Shown: piece after piece, positions 21,701 to 29,160 of the stretch
How the letters are laid out: the number at the start of each line of letters is the position of its first letter
Numbering within the stretch: position 1 is the first letter of the stretch
NCBI GenBank assembly: GCA_907164885.2
Contig: OU015496.1
Location: 169,682,242-169,746,241 of the forward strand
Length of the DNA: 64,000 nt
Direction of reading: 5' to 3'
DNA from: Dolomedes plantarius
Lineage: Eukaryota; Arthropoda; Arachnida; Araneae; Dolomedidae
Notes under the pieces: model-generated
Told to the model about the DNA's origin: nothing
Database searches by the model: none
What the model saw: the letters and a program-made list of their open reading frames with translations, nothing else
Program-made: the position numbers and the translations under genes

Positions 21701-23970
21701 TTCAAGAGCAAGTATCCAGCCAAAATGAATTTATTGGGGGGGGGGGGTGATTTTTAGACACCGCATTTTGGTAAATTAGCTAAGCGTTACTTTTTTCATT
21801 GACCTTCAAAAAGAAATAAATAAGTAAATGAAATCTCTCATTAAATTTTTATTTACTCCTTTGGGCTCTTATTTCGAAAATATAAACACAAAAGTGGATA
21901 AAAAATATTTATCATTAATTGAAAGTTTTGAAAATGAAAAGTTAATGTGTATTGCTGGAGTTGATACTTCTGTGTTATTGGTGAATAATTGAAAAAAAAA
22001 TGGTTAATGATAACACAAACTTACTTCTTAAATATTATAAAAAGCATAAAATAAAGAAAACAGTTTTTCTACAAAAAGTTTTATTTTTGTGTAAGACTTT
22101 AAATTCTAAATCAATACTAGGTGTGTAGTTTTTTGTACATATATTACTATGTGTGGCTGAGCTTCCTTTTTTTTTTTATTTATTATTATTATTATTATTA
22201 AAGAAAAGTAGTAAATGAAAGGTGAAATATTTGCTTTAAGCATGAGAATGTTTAATATTTTTGATTCATTTATTTTGCAGTTTGTTATTTTGTTATAACA
22301 TTTATTTAGTATAAGTTGTAAAATGGAGATGTTGGTTTTTGTTGTGACTATTTGTGGGTGAAATTAAATGCCATGTTTTGAGTATTTTCCTAGAGGTGTT
22401 GTTTTGCTTGCTATTTTGTTTACAAAATTAATAGTGTTTGTAATCTTCGTTTTCAGTTCATAAAATGTGAGTACATGAATGTAAATTGACTGTATGGTCT
22501 TTCTTTATTGCTGTGGGAACTATGCAACCAATTCATTCACTTTTTACATAATCATTGATATGAGTGATGAATGTATATATATGTGTGTACATTATGTATG
22601 TGTGTAAAGTGTCTTAAAAAGTTTGCTGGCAGTAGGTAGTTAAGATAAAAAAAAAAAAATTATTTCGAGCCTGTAAATTAAAATTTGTGTATTCCCACTG
22701 TATCATGGATTGATAGGAATGCAATTTGTCATCCCGCAATAACATAAATTGTTGGTATTGTTAAATAATAGATAACATTACTTTGAGTTATTTTAGGAGA
22801 AGTTGATCTCATATTTGTGTTCCCCTTTGCTTTCTACAGTATGATACATTGGTCAATTCCTCTTTTTAGGGTGACATTCTCACAGAATTGCAATCGGATT
22901 TCTAAGTCATATAAAGGTAGCACAACTTTTATATAAAATTGGTGAATGGGTTTTTATTGGGCACATTTGTCTAATTTGTGTATTAGATCTAGAATCTTTT
23001 ATGCTTAATTTCTTGCATGAATACACACTAACTATCATTTGCATATAATTGCATGTGTTGCCATCTTCCTTTGAAATAATTCTAATATGGTAATTCTTCA
23101 TCCTGCTCGTGCATGTTTTATGTATGTTAATGTTATTTGCTAATGTGCAAATTTAGTTGTTCAAAATTTGTGTTCCGCTTACCTGTTTTGCATGATTCAT
23201 AATTTGTATGCAACTAGCTAACCTGTTTTGCTTATCTACAAAGCTGTATATCTATATGGATGTACATTTAGTGTTTATTGAGTGTTTGATTTTTTAATTA
23301 GGTAATATATGTACAAATTTTGTAAGTTTCATTGGGTTGAAATAAAAGAAGCCAAGCCAATGTTGGAATGCACAATGTGCTTTCCCTTAAACACTTTTTT
23401 GTGTCATAACTTTCCTGCTGAAATAGTAAAAAAAAATATTTAATTTCATATTTGTGTTTTTTGGAGATTGATTTAATGATATCTAACATATTTTAAGTTC
23501 TTACATGGTGGTTTGCTATTTTTGTAAAATAAAGTCAATAAAAATTGCCAGATTTTATTTACAGGATTTTTGTGTGCAATGAGAAAGTAGGATATTGCTG
23601 ATGTCATGGAGATACCATACAGCTCCTATTTTTATTTATGGTACATACTTTGAATGTCAAAGTGCTCGTCCACCTTACAGAAAATTAATGTCTAAGAAGA
23701 CTTAGTGAAAATTGTTAGTGGTTTTTTGCATATCAATTCATAATCCATGCTTTTTTCCATAAAAAAAAATCTTCCAGGTTATGTAACTATCCTGTTGTTA
23801 TGCAATTTTATAATTATTCCAGATTTATCTGTGTAAACTTGTTCAATACAAATCCATAGTCACCTCTTCAACAGTATGCTAACTTTTTTTTTCAGCATGG
23901 TGGAGAAAGACTTGTCCTTGTTGATGCATCTCAGACTCTGTATGATGATGATGATTTGCTCCATGGTTAA
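718..23970 (+). CDS. IGF2R: Cation-independent mannose-6-phosphate receptor / LERP-like, 3' part of gene (11 exons)
   Basis: Type I receptor that carries lysosomal enzymes between Golgi and endosomes. Exons 718-875, 2697-2839, 8165-8239, 9070-9274, 10977-11060, 12688-12869, 14909-15018, 16215-16300, 17921-18067, 19232-19301 and 23896-23970 have GT/AG borders and matching phases, and join to 444 aa plus stop. Visible are the end of one luminal repeat (YTCLVVFMWKTSLVC), two complete repeats, each with the family's cysteine pattern and a closing C-x-Y-x-F-x-W-x-T-type motif (CYYDFVWETTLAC, CDYVFEWPTIVVC), a membrane span (AVGIIFGVIAAMIVVFIVV), and a tail of about 50 residues ending YDDDDLLHG, a GGA-adaptor DxxLL signal. 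More than two repeats argues against the single-repeat CD-MPR. The 5' exons lie before the window. The introns are full of transposons. IGF2R/Lerp family membership is confident; strict orthology is not tested. Confidence 0.88.
876..2696 (+). other. Receptor intron, no gene
   Basis: AT-rich intron. It holds the dispersed repeat at 1189-1457, poly-C runs near 1566 and 2466, and nothing else I can name. Confidence 0.7.
1189..1457 (+). repeat. Dispersed repeat family D, copy 1
   Basis: It starts AAGGTAGTCTCTTCTAACGA and ends GGAACATAATCCTACGTTAA. A shorter copy with the same ends and the block GGTTTGGCACTCTGCCAAAA lies at 30700-30860. I see no inverted repeats or coding potential; the class is unknown. 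Confidence 0.6.
2697..2839 (+). CDS. IGF2R: M6P receptor-like exon b
   Basis: The acceptor is ttaaag and the donor GTAAAT; phase 2 in, phase 1 out. It encodes the YWINICRG segment (the family's 'F/Y-x-I-N-V/I-C-R' block) and the CSPTTAICMSDANG segment. The Gln expected after 'aaC' in M6P-binding repeats is Met here. Confidence 0.86.
3176..3450 (-). repeat. Gypsy 3' LTR
   Basis: A 275-bp LTR, 3' relative to the minus-strand element, preceded on that strand by the purine tract. It contains an internal tandem-like stretch of ACAGTTACAGTT/ACATAAAACACAG units, as does its partner. Confidence 0.95.
3451..3459 (-). promoter_or_regulatory. Gypsy polypurine tract
   Basis: AGGGAAGGG on the minus strand lies directly before the 3' LTR (TGTCACAT...), the position used to prime plus-strand DNA synthesis. 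Confidence 0.75.
3468..7409 (-). CDS. Gypsy Gag-Pol polyprotein (1313 aa)
   Basis: A single uninterrupted frame carries every core domain. A Gag region comes first, then two zinc knuckles (CTKCGKDHKKYNC and CAKCKGKHHFAVVC, about residues 220-255), and an aspartic protease (LDTGAETNVLP, near 318). Next come reverse transcriptase (YFDDVIVAG, near 595), RNase H (QCDSSKDG near 740) and integrase with its HHCC finger (HEGHFG to CEIC, about 956-990) and DDE residues (VDIM near 1019, SDNN near 1075, MAERAVG near 1110). The order PR-RT-RH-IN is Ty3/gypsy, and gag and pol are in one frame. The second ATG, at residue 11 (METFRPPS), looks a likelier start than the first, whose leader is a run of Ile and Lys. 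Nothing is broken. The host receptor gene is on the other strand. Confidence 0.96.
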   Translation of the reverse strand: MIIIIKRKKKMETFRPPSAINFTCSNLAETWSKLTQKFNNYLIASEKDQKPDSVKIAILLNLLGDEGTEIFNTFKPEDEKSKEKFADVMECFTNYCVPRKNEVFERFKFFSCSQQEGQQVDNYLTELKTLASTCNFNDQEEGLIRDRLVLGIREKSLLERLLRESNLTLKKAADFLRAAETSKLQIETVKSTSKVMEIKKSCEKPFKGQDKFKKNSAEDRIYRCTKCGKDHKKYNCPAYGKLCAKCKGKHHFAVVCKTVKNHYRSVNNIENSNVDLYIDSVSHQEVSTDNSFVNINSCDNVWFQKINVENNIIEFKLDTGAETNVLPMSVYSNMILPTNSVLSKTNVTLLSYGNFKLKPEGELMLNCTTNQYKNVPLKFIVVDVSSKPILGLKACQRLNLIRKIEQIETLSKNDIVTKHNEVFSGLGKFPGDPYRIEVNPEIKPVINPPRRVPLSLTKNLRETLERLESQGVVKRVNKPTDWVNSLVVIEKPNGSLRICLDPRNLNKAIKREHHIIPTAEELIGRLEGKKVFSVLDLKDGFWQVPLDESSADLCTFNTPFGRYQFLRMPFGIASAPEVFQKRNLTLFEDIENVEVYFDDVIVAGNTESEHDISLAKVLKRAKDCNIKFNPEKFQYRVPEVKYVGQIISKDGIRADPQHVRAITEMETPSDKGGVRRFLGMVNYVSKFIQNVSTITSPLRSLLKDSVEFSWLEEHENAFKQIKSLLSSSTVLRVFSSSKQTIIQCDSSKDGIGACLIQEGHPVSYASRSLTQTEQNYAQIEKEMLSIVFAIHKFHNFMYGKKFIVQNDHKPLVSIVNKPICNISSRLQRMLLKLLKYQFEIEYVKGSEMYLADTLSRAYIKDLVVDDPEMLSIVHTVKQLPVSERRLGQFKNAIQMDSELKLVYEYCERGWPDHIQNVPANVRQYYKCKNDLFIDFGLLLKDSKIVVPSSLRNEMLSLIHEGHFGVEKSKSRAREIMFWPGMSKSIELMIGKCEICQMFQRANIKEPLLSHSIPHRPFEKIGVDIMEYRNTNYLVVMCYYSKWIEVKKLRSKSIKEIIQRLKVCFSSYGVPSIVVSDNNPFNSFEFKAFAKEWDFEYNFSSPRYPKSNGMAERAVGIVKAIIKKAIEDNREWIVGIMEYRNTPISGLNLSPAQLMFGRRLKTKIPIHNKLLDAEIFKNVQEKLVNRQVKQKRYYDRGTSALEHFNPGDNVATYNFSRKTWEPAKIISKCQNPRSYIIQNSSGKTLVRNRIHLRPSKIPFEIKTDWDLNMPEDPETYNTNVNNSLVTNTSLESINKTKSGRLIKRPEYLNDYICN
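7507..7528 (-). promoter_or_regulatory. Gypsy primer-binding site
   Basis: On the minus strand TGGTGTCAGAATTTTTCG directly abuts the 5' LTR. A TGG start is complementary to a tRNA CCA end. I cannot name the tRNA without a search. Confidence 0.7.
7529..7803 (-). repeat. Gypsy 5' LTR
   Basis: A 275-bp LTR, 5' relative to the minus-strand element. It matches the other LTR at 274 of 275 positions by eye. Confidence 0.95.
7840..8164 (+). other. Remainder of receptor intron
   Basis: AT-rich, non-coding DNA between the hAT MITE and exon c. I see nothing recognisable apart from homopolymer T runs. Confidence 0.7.
8165..8239 (+). CDS. IGF2R: M6P receptor-like exon c (short)
   Basis: A 75-nt exon found only by phase: it accepts phase 1 after tgtgtcag and leaves in phase 1 at a strong GTAAGT donor. 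It supplies SKLDKKPNKIGLVRHCHFPA, linking exons b and d in one open frame. A longer reading through the donor also looks family-like for a few codons but then stops. Confidence 0.72.
8775..8930. mobile_element. Small Tc1/pogo-type MITE, copy 1
   Basis: It starts CAGTGGAATCCCGATC and ends GATCAAGATTCCACTG, with TA on both sides (8773-8774, 8931-8932). It is 156 bp with no coding capacity. A second copy of similar length lies at 17712-17866. It sits in the intron 8240-9069, which holds nothing else I recognise. Confidence 0.8.
9070..9274 (+). CDS. IGF2R: M6P receptor-like exon d
   Basis: The acceptor is ttccaacag and the donor GTAAGT; phase 1 in, phase 2 out. It carries LLLTFDNGDSRAC (matching L-x-L-x-Y-x-x-G-x-x-C), ITRLFMQC and the repeat-closing CYYDFVWETTLAC. 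Confidence 0.9.
9338..10100 (+). mobile_element. Non-autonomous Helitron, family 1, copy 1
   Basis: It begins TCTATATATATAAAACAG after A (9337), and ends TTCAGCTAG before T (10101), the A|TC...CTAG|T signature. A hairpin (ACGTACT...AGTACGT) lies just before the 3' end. It shares its body, including CTGACTGAC, the TGGACCTAAAGGG block and an (AT)n run, with 12950-13665 and 31934-32724. Confidence 0.88.
10262..10412 (+). repeat. tRNA-derived SINE, family A
   Basis: An A-box-like TGGCTGAATGG and B-box-like GGGTTAGAGTCCC precede the family body (GGTCCCAGTCTAATTA) and an ACCAAACC tail. AAGTGCA occurs at both flanks as the likely target duplication. Confidence 0.78.
10413..10976 (+). other. Rest of receptor intron
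   Basis: Non-coding AT-rich sequence with an A15 run near 10820. Nothing recognised. Confidence 0.6.
10977..11060 (+). CDS. IGF2R: M6P receptor-like exon e
   Basis: The acceptor is tatttag and the donor GTATGT; phase 2 in, phase 2 out. It encodes the start of the last luminal repeat, including LDFSFDISDILN. Confidence 0.82.
11061..12687 (+). other. Receptor intron with TA microsatellite
   Basis: Non-coding intron. Its only clear feature is the (TA)n tract at 11537-11594. Confidence 0.7.
11537..11594. repeat. (TA)n microsatellite
   Basis: About 29 uninterrupted TA units. Confidence 0.97.
12688..12869 (+). CDS. IGF2R: M6P receptor-like exon f
   Basis: The acceptor is cttgaag and the donor GTAATT; phase 2 in, phase 1 out. 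It encodes HYVYKINLSGVA and AVCQTKSNFERDIGSFDTRS. A Gln follows the cysteine, as in M6P-binding repeats. Confidence 0.86.
12950..13665 (-). mobile_element. Non-autonomous Helitron, family 1, copy 2 (inverted)
   Basis: On the minus strand it starts TCTATATATATAAAGCAGG after A (complement of 13666) and ends CAGCTAG before T (complement of 12949). It shares the (AT)n core, the 'CTGAGGGTTATAAAATTTAT' block and the start of copies 1 and 3. Confidence 0.87.
14263..14546. mobile_element. Degraded hAT-type MITE
   Basis: The left end CAGGGGTGGACAA and right end GGCCACTTGTAG resemble worn hAT ends, and internal GAGCCAT and GAGCTGCATGTG match that kind of element. The 8-bp flanks agree only in part. 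Confidence 0.5.
14909..15018 (+). CDS. IGF2R: M6P receptor-like exon g
   Basis: The acceptor is cattttag and the donor GTATGT; phase 1 in, phase 0 out. It encodes LHLVFKSRTRPCG and ISLINLECSSS, the middle strands of the last luminal repeat. Confidence 0.85.
15275..15866. mobile_element. Foldback MITE with long inverted repeats
   Basis: The outer ~130 bp on each side are inverted copies (CAGGTGGGCAAAACGTC... and ...CTTTTTGCCCACCAAG). The inner GTTAGCATCACTAGGTCA pairs with TGACCTAGCGATGCTAAC. TA flanks both ends (15273-15274, 15867-15868). The centre holds a T run (15702-15743). It lies in the intron between exons g and h; the apparent 184-aa reading frame across it is not a gene. Confidence 0.83.
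16215..16300 (+). CDS. IGF2R: M6P receptor-like exon h
   Basis: The acceptor is tctttcag and the donor GTATGT; phase 0 in, phase 2 out. It closes the last luminal repeat with NCDYVFEWPTIVVC. Confidence 0.88.
16467..17526 (-). pseudogene. piggyBac-type transposon remnant, catalytic core missing
   Basis: On the minus strand the 5' end is TTAA (17523-17526) then CCCTTTAACGC. The reading frame begins with an acidic N-terminus (DSDDFEYANLSESFSDESDL, from 17122) and jumps straight to the C-terminal transposase part (NDTMGGVDRLYQHL). After a frame break it continues into the cysteine-rich C-terminal domain (CRNCAVCCSKRDERGKK, YYCRNCNVELCAVPC, stop at 16467). The several hundred residues with the catalytic aspartates are absent. 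I cannot find the 3' terminal repeat. Confidence 0.8.
17712..17866. mobile_element. Small Tc1/pogo-type MITE, copy 2
   Basis: CAATGGAATCGCGATTGATC at the start and ATCAAGATTCCACTG at the end, with TA on both sides (17710-17711, 17867-17868). It is colinear with the element at 8775-8930, and ends 55 bp before exon i. Confidence 0.8.
17921..18067 (+). CDS. IGF2R: M6P receptor-like exon i, membrane span
   Basis: The acceptor is tctcttgcag and the donor GTAAAA; phase 2 in, phase 2 out. It encodes a hydrophilic stalk, then one hydrophobic span (AVGIIFGVIAAMIVVFIVV) stopped by KAERR, the usual positive-inside cue. Confidence 0.9.
18068..19231 (+). other. Receptor intron, nothing recognised
   Basis: AT-rich intron with no inverted repeats or coding signal that I can see. 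Confidence 0.7.
19232..19301 (+). CDS. IGF2R: M6P receptor-like exon j, start of cytosolic tail
   Basis: The acceptor is aatttcag and the donor GTAAGA; phase 2 in, phase 0 out. It encodes a basic juxtamembrane segment (SSRFRSLFGRVSLPYFRYKR). Confidence 0.8.
19302..23895 (+). other. Last receptor intron (4.6 kb)
   Basis: It holds the hAT MITE at 20472-21243, C/G-runs near 20195, 21300 and 21735, and small (ATT)n and T runs. The GC-richer stretches either side of the MITE (20220-20470, 21250-21480) may belong to an older, unclassified repeat. No exon fits the phases here. Confidence 0.6.
20472..21243. mobile_element. hAT-type MITE with CATCGATG subterminal repeats
   Basis: The ends are TAGTGATGCGACATCGAT and ATCGATGTCGCATCCCTA. 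A perfect 8-bp duplication GTCGGTTC flanks it (20464-20471, 21244-21251). About 100 bp inside each end AAACATCGATG-like units repeat in both orientations. It is 772 bp with no intact gene. Confidence 0.9.
23896..23970 (+). CDS. IGF2R: M6P receptor-like last exon with GGA-type DDDDLLHG tail
   Basis: The acceptor is tttttttcag, entered in phase 0, with a TAA stop at 23968-23970. It encodes HGGERLVLVDAS... and ends YDDDDLLHG. The acidic run plus di-leucine two residues from the C-terminus is the DxxLL signal that recruits GGA adaptors to M6P receptors. Confidence 0.9.
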   Translation, partial: HGGERLVLVDASQTLYDDDDLLHG

Positions 23971-24840
23971 AGCACGGTTAGTGAGATGTTGTCAGCTGAG
24001 TTTCTTCTGGAAAAGTTTATTTTTCTAATCATACAAACACCCCTGCAGTGCAGTCAACACTGATGCACCTAGGTTGTAGGATATTTGTGATAATTTTTGT
24101 TTTTTGAAAGCATAAATCTGCACCAAGAACTGATAAAGTGAAAATACCATTAAATTTTTAAAGATTTTATTGTAAATAATGTTACTGTGTAAGATTAATT
24201 TTTTGAGTGATTTTCCTGCTGAATATAGCTTTTATTTTTCCTGTATAAGTGTACATTTTTAAAGTATATTTTCCAACTTGCATTAAATTTTTGCTTGTCT
24301 TTTATTGGCTTATAAAACCAGTTGTCAATTGTTTTATGTTGTAGAGAGATTACTTTTAACTCTTTTTTTAAATTGTGTTCATATGTTATTTAAACTTATT
24401 TTTTAAAAATGTAGGTTCATTTTTTTTTTGTTTTTGTTTTTTTTTCTCCCTTGAGTTTGAAAGCTCTCTTAGTCGTGTTCCTCTTTGTGTCTTTGTCTCT
24501 GTTCTTCTTTGTGTCTTGAATTTTAACATTCCATTTCTTATGTTTGTGTTGTTTTATTTCATTGTTTTTAATGTAGTTGAATAGTGTCATATGTTATATT
24601 TAAAAATATTGTATTAATTTAATGTGAGAATTATGTAAATATCAGGGTATTTGATTCTTTATATAAATTTATTTGTATTTACTATGTGTTCATAAAAAAT
24701 ATTGTATTTATAATTATCCAAGTTCTATGATATTTTCTCCCAAACAGCTTGTTAAATCTGCCGATAAATTTTTGCTGTTACATATAAATTGTTGTGTATT
24801 CCAGAATTTTTAATCCTTGAGCAATTGCATAATAAATGGC
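23971..24840 (+). other. Probable 3' UTR of the receptor gene
   Basis: AT-rich, non-coding DNA follows the stop codon. An AATAAA at 24831-24836 is a plausible poly(A) signal, but other AATAAA copies lie further on, so the end is not fixed. Confidence 0.45.
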
Positions 24841-25088
24841 CTTAAAACACTTGGATGTATCCCATAGCTGAAAGATGGGATGATATAGAAATATTTTATC
24901 TGCTATAGAAAGTGATTTATTGATTGAAAGTCTAGTTTTGTTTAATTTTTCTTTTATTTAATTGTGAGCTGAAGGAATAAGATTATCTATCATTTTTAAA
25001 TGGAAAACATTCCTTTAAGAAAAATTTAAAATTAGATTTCAGTAATAATGCTTTTATAAATTTTCTACTCAGCTGTTATTTTCTACAG
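24841..25088. other. Intergenic, nothing recognised
   Basis: Short AT-rich stretch between the receptor's probable 3' end and the first intergenic hAT MITE. Confidence 0.6.
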
Positions 25089-25281
25089 CAGGCCTGCACA
25101 ACTGAAATTGGGATAAGGACCATATTATTTATGGAAATTTGTTGCAGAAATATAGATGGGAAAGCAAAAAATATTTTTTCTAACAAATAATAAAACACTA
25201 TTTTAAAAATTCAACAAAAATTGATATTCATTGCTTATATATTCCTTTTGTAATATTATTAATCTAAAAATAATATATTCC

Positions 25282-25312
<31 letters not shown>

Positions 25313-25422
25313 TTTTTCTTTTTTTTTTTAATATCATGTGTCTTCTGAAAAGACTTTGCGGGCCACAGAACAAGGGCTGTCAGGCTGCTTATGGCCTGTG
25401 CCCCATATGTTGTGCAGGCCTG
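25089..25422. mobile_element. hAT-type MITE (CAGGCCTGCACAAC ends)
   Basis: CAGGCCTGCACAAC and GTTGTGCAGGCCTG are perfect inverted ends. The 8-bp flanks (TTCTACAG, CTCTATTG) agree at 5 of 8 positions. A T run fills the middle (25281-25330). Confidence 0.82.
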
Positions 25423-26083
25423 CTCTATTGAATAAGCCGAAATTTATACTTGCATTGTAATAATTTGCTTTATTATTACAACAAAATATCTTAATTTCAC
25501 TTTTAAAGTGTATGTATATAATGCCATATATTTATATATGAATACACTCTTAATAAATATATATTAATCTGTATAAATGTAAACATTCTGAAAATTCCTG
25601 TTCTTATTGATTGAATTGAGGGAAACCAGTGTATTGTTGACTTTTTCTGTATTAAGACTTTTAAATTTTATATTTTTTGATAGGCAAAATTATATGGTTA
25701 GGCTCATTTATGTCCTTAAATGCTTTATTCTGTTTTAGGTTTGATGTCTTTTTAAAAAGTGATTTATATTTGGAAAGTATCAGACTATTTTAAATAAAAT
25801 GCCATTATATCTTGTGTTAAAATGGCTATATTTATACCCAGTTGAAGAGTTGGCTTTTTAGTTGGTTTATAAAATTTTCAAGTTGCTTAACTAGCTAATT
25901 TTTTTTCTGTGACAGAGAATTTACTTTTCTGTGGGCACTTAAAATATTTCTCACTTTTCTAAGCTTTTCTCCAGCCTATTATTTGAATAGACAAATTGCT
26001 TTAGGTTTGCCTTAACCAAATTTTTTACCTACTGGTTTGGTATTTCTTGTCATGTGTTCATTAAAAAATACTTCATTCTAAAA

Positions 26084-26310
26084 CAGTGATTCTCAACCTT
26101 TTTATGTCTCTCTCCCCCCCCCCCCCTTGAATAACTTTCAGATCCTATGATCCCCCTTAGACCTGAAACATACCTTTAACAATGTTGAAGGATCAAAAGG
26201 TGTAAAAAAAAAAAAAAAAATGCAACACATTAAATAAAAATATTGAAACTATTATATACCTAGCAAAAATATTCAACACATAATAAATAACATTATAGAA
26301 ATATGAAAAT

Positions 26311-26352
<42 letters not shown>

Positions 26353-26465
26353 TGAATTTAATTTTTGTTTTCACCATTTTTGTAAAAAAACATGCTACAC
26401 ATTTTTATTGACCATTTGCACACACCCTGAATATCCCTCATGCCTCACCAGGTTGAGAACCGCTG
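26084..26465. mobile_element. hAT-type MITE (CAGTGATTCTCAACC ends)
   Basis: CAGTGATTCTCAACC and GGTTGAGAACCGCTG are near-perfect inverted ends. The 8-bp flanks TTCTAAAA and ATTTAAAG are diverged but fit the hAT xTxxxxAx pattern. It contains an (AT)n tract at 26314-26350. Confidence 0.78.
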
Positions 26466-26888
26466 ATTTAAAGTGTTCTTTTATGCCTTTATCTCTTAAA
26501 TCTTTTCTCTGTAACTATGCTCAAGTCAGCAAATGGTTGTGTTCTCAACATTAATTAATTATATAAAATTTGTCTGAGGAGCTGAAATACTCAAAGATGT
26601 TGCGTATTATTTTAAAATTTTATATCATTAAAATAAAGTTTATGTCATTTAATTTCTAATTATAAATTTAAGTTTTACAAAGTAATTTTATTAATATTTT
26701 GGTTAAATTTCTTTGTGATAATGTTTTCCTTTCTGTGATTATGTGTCATTCACTCTATTGTACTGGAATGTTTTTGTACCTCCTTGAAAATTAAAGAGTT
26801 TAGTTACTACTACATGTTTTTGTGGCTGCATTTCTTTTCTCTGAATGCATATAGTGTTAATTACCTGCATATTTTTTAAGAATACATA

Positions 26889-28208
26889 GTGAAACTTCTC
26901 TATGGCAGCCATTAACGGTTCTGAAAAAAAAAGTCGCCGTTGAAACCTGTGATTTGCGATCCCTAAGGGGGTCACCATGGTCTTATTAAAATTAAAATAA
27001 CTTCTATATATATAAAACGCTTAGGTATGCGGCACAAAAATCGACGATATTTCTACACTCCAAATGGCAACGGCTGCCACTACCAGATGTAAACATTAGC
27101 CGCCGCCCGCAATTTGCAACCGCATGTCAACATGGATTTAGCACTGAAATCGGGAATGTTCGAAAGCGAGCTTCACGATCAAGTGAAAATTGGGAACAGT
27201 CTCAAGAATGAAAGCGAAGAAATAATTCATTAAGAGAGAGCATAAATAATCGCAAGATTAGGCTTAACCGTCGCCGGCATAGCAATAAACAACCAGTAAT
27301 ATTTAATTTTCTACACTTTTTTCAGTACTTGCTGAATTTTTACTCCATTTTATAAGTGAAGAAATTTTCTCAACAATTTATTATTTGATATGATTAAGTG
27401 TAGACATCTGAATTGTGAACAGCAATACATACAGAGAGTGATGTAATCAACACTATATTTAAAATTTTCCCCAACAATTTCTTATTTGTTGTAATGATAA
27501 AGTGTAGATATCTTAATTTTGAAAAATAGTATATACAAAGAGGGATGTAAATTTTAAAATCATTGATGTTGGGTTTCTCAGTCTTATCTTTAACTCTTTT
27601 CTGAGGTAATGGAAATTCACATTTTTTGATCACGATGTTCTAGAATAACCCTTATAGAGAATACCCCTTACAACATATATTTGTGATGATAGGTAATGGT
27701 AACATTCCTTACATATGTTACTTTCAGTTGCGTTGTTTTGCAAAAGAAAATACAAAAAATTAAAGCGAGCATGCTGGTTGCGCAGCGGCTAGTTTTAGTG
27801 AATTTCACCAAAAATAATGAAACTGTGGGGCACTGGTTCTTTTAAAAGAAAAAGTTTCCTTCAACAAGCAAACTCAGTTTGTTGGAAATCTACAGCTTTT
27901 ATTTGGCAGTAAGTGAAAATCCGGGTTACTTACTTTTCGGACCCGGAAGTAACCTTCTATAAACGAATGGTTCCTTCCTTAACCTTCTATAAACGAATAC
28001 TAAACGGCAGTTTGTACCAGTCTTTTCTGTCACTTTAGGCATTGTTATTGTATTATCCCCAATTTTGGCATTGCTATTTTAGTAGGATGTGAGGAAAACA
28101 TGAAGGGGGTTGCGAGTCATAAAGGTTTAGGAAACACTGTTCTGCAACATTAGCCCTATGGAGTCGAATTGGTACTGAACAAAATATGGCCGGTTGGAGA
28201 AGTTTCAC
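26889..28208. mobile_element. Possible Tc1/mariner-type element carrying a Helitron
   Basis: GTGAAACTTCTC after TA (26887-26888) and GAGAAGTTTCAC before TA (28209-28210) are 12-bp inverted ends. The inside holds Helitron family 2 (27003-27792) and what looks like one lone hAT end (GTTTAGGAAACACTG, to 28139). No transposase is readable. Confidence 0.45.
27003..27792 (+). mobile_element. Non-autonomous Helitron, family 2
   Basis: It begins TCTATATATATAAAACGC and ends GCTGGTTGCGCAGCGGCTAG before T, with a small GCTG/CAGC hairpin near the 3' end. Its first ~130 bp match the inverted element at 1-220. The base before the 5' end is T, not the expected A, so that end may be altered. Confidence 0.68.
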
Positions 28209-28483
28209 TATATTATGCTAAGAGTCCACTTGTGACAAAACTGTCTCGAGACTAGACTCACAAATGGATATGGGCCTGAAAGCAGTTTCAGAGACAAGCA
28301 GGTACAAGTATCAAAGACTGCACCTGTCACAAGTGGACATTCTCATTCCTGCTCTCGTGACTTAGTCTCCAGTTTTCTGTCATTGGAAGATTTTTGTCAG
28401 AGCTGAGACTTGATTTTATTCTTTTAATTTAATTTTTATTTCTATTTTGCAATAAATATTAATCGGTAAATGATTTTTCAAAA

Positions 28484-28566
28484 TGAGCGAAAAGAAGGTT
28501 GTACCAGATAAAAGAGAGTGGACATATGATGAAGTGTTGGAGTTAATCCATCTTTATGAGGAATAG
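28484..28566 (+). pseudogene. Harbinger MADF/Myb-like protein, N-terminal fragment
   Basis: An ATG opens MSEKKVVPDKREWTYDEVL then ELIHLYEE before a stop at 28564. The W-x-x-x-E/D-x-L-I-x-L-Y spacing is that of a MADF/Myb DNA-binding domain, the usual partner of Harbinger transposase. Only about 27 residues survive. Confidence 0.6.
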
Positions 28567-28915
28567 GAGTTTTTTTTATGGAACGTGAAACATAAATTAT
28601 ACAGGAATCGAGATTAAAAAAAATGAGCATGTTCGAAGAATTTGCGACAAAATTTAAAAACTGTGATGGTCATTTTCTTTTGTTTCCTTCCCATCAGTTG
28701 TTAGTTGGTACTTTTAGCATTTTATTTGTGAGCCTGTTACAGCTATGTTTTGTAGTGCTGTACAATAAATAAAATAAACTTTGAGTTTTATTGTACAGTC
28801 ACAAAGCTGTTTTGCTAACCCTATTTTGTTAGGTCAAAAACTTGGATCTACATATGCAGTTTGTAGTATTAATAATAAAATATGTAGTAGGACTCTACTG
28901 TATTTGAATATTCGC

Positions 28916-29160
28916 TTAAATATGCTTACCTGAAGCAAGAAAACGAAATGTGACCATTAATCTGTCATGAACAGAAATTGAATCACGTAATTTTGTATCT
29001 TGCTTGACAATCTGCTGTTTTACTAAATTTAGAAGCAGTTCAAATTGCACTGCAGACATCCGAATAAAATTTCTGAACTGTTGTGCATCTTCCAACCGCA
29101 ACTCATTTACGAGTGTTGAATAAGCTCTGAATTCAGTTCGTCGATCCGCCCATTTCCTTT
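28916..29160 (-). pseudogene. Harbinger transposase, N-terminal fragment
   Basis: On the minus strand the frame reads RTEFRAYSTLVNELRLEDAQ then FRNFIRMSAVQFELLLNLV, and later VHDRLMVTFRFLASG. These are the conserved N-terminal blocks of PIF/Harbinger nucleases. The catalytic DDE part is absent, so the element is not self-sufficient. Confidence 0.8.
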
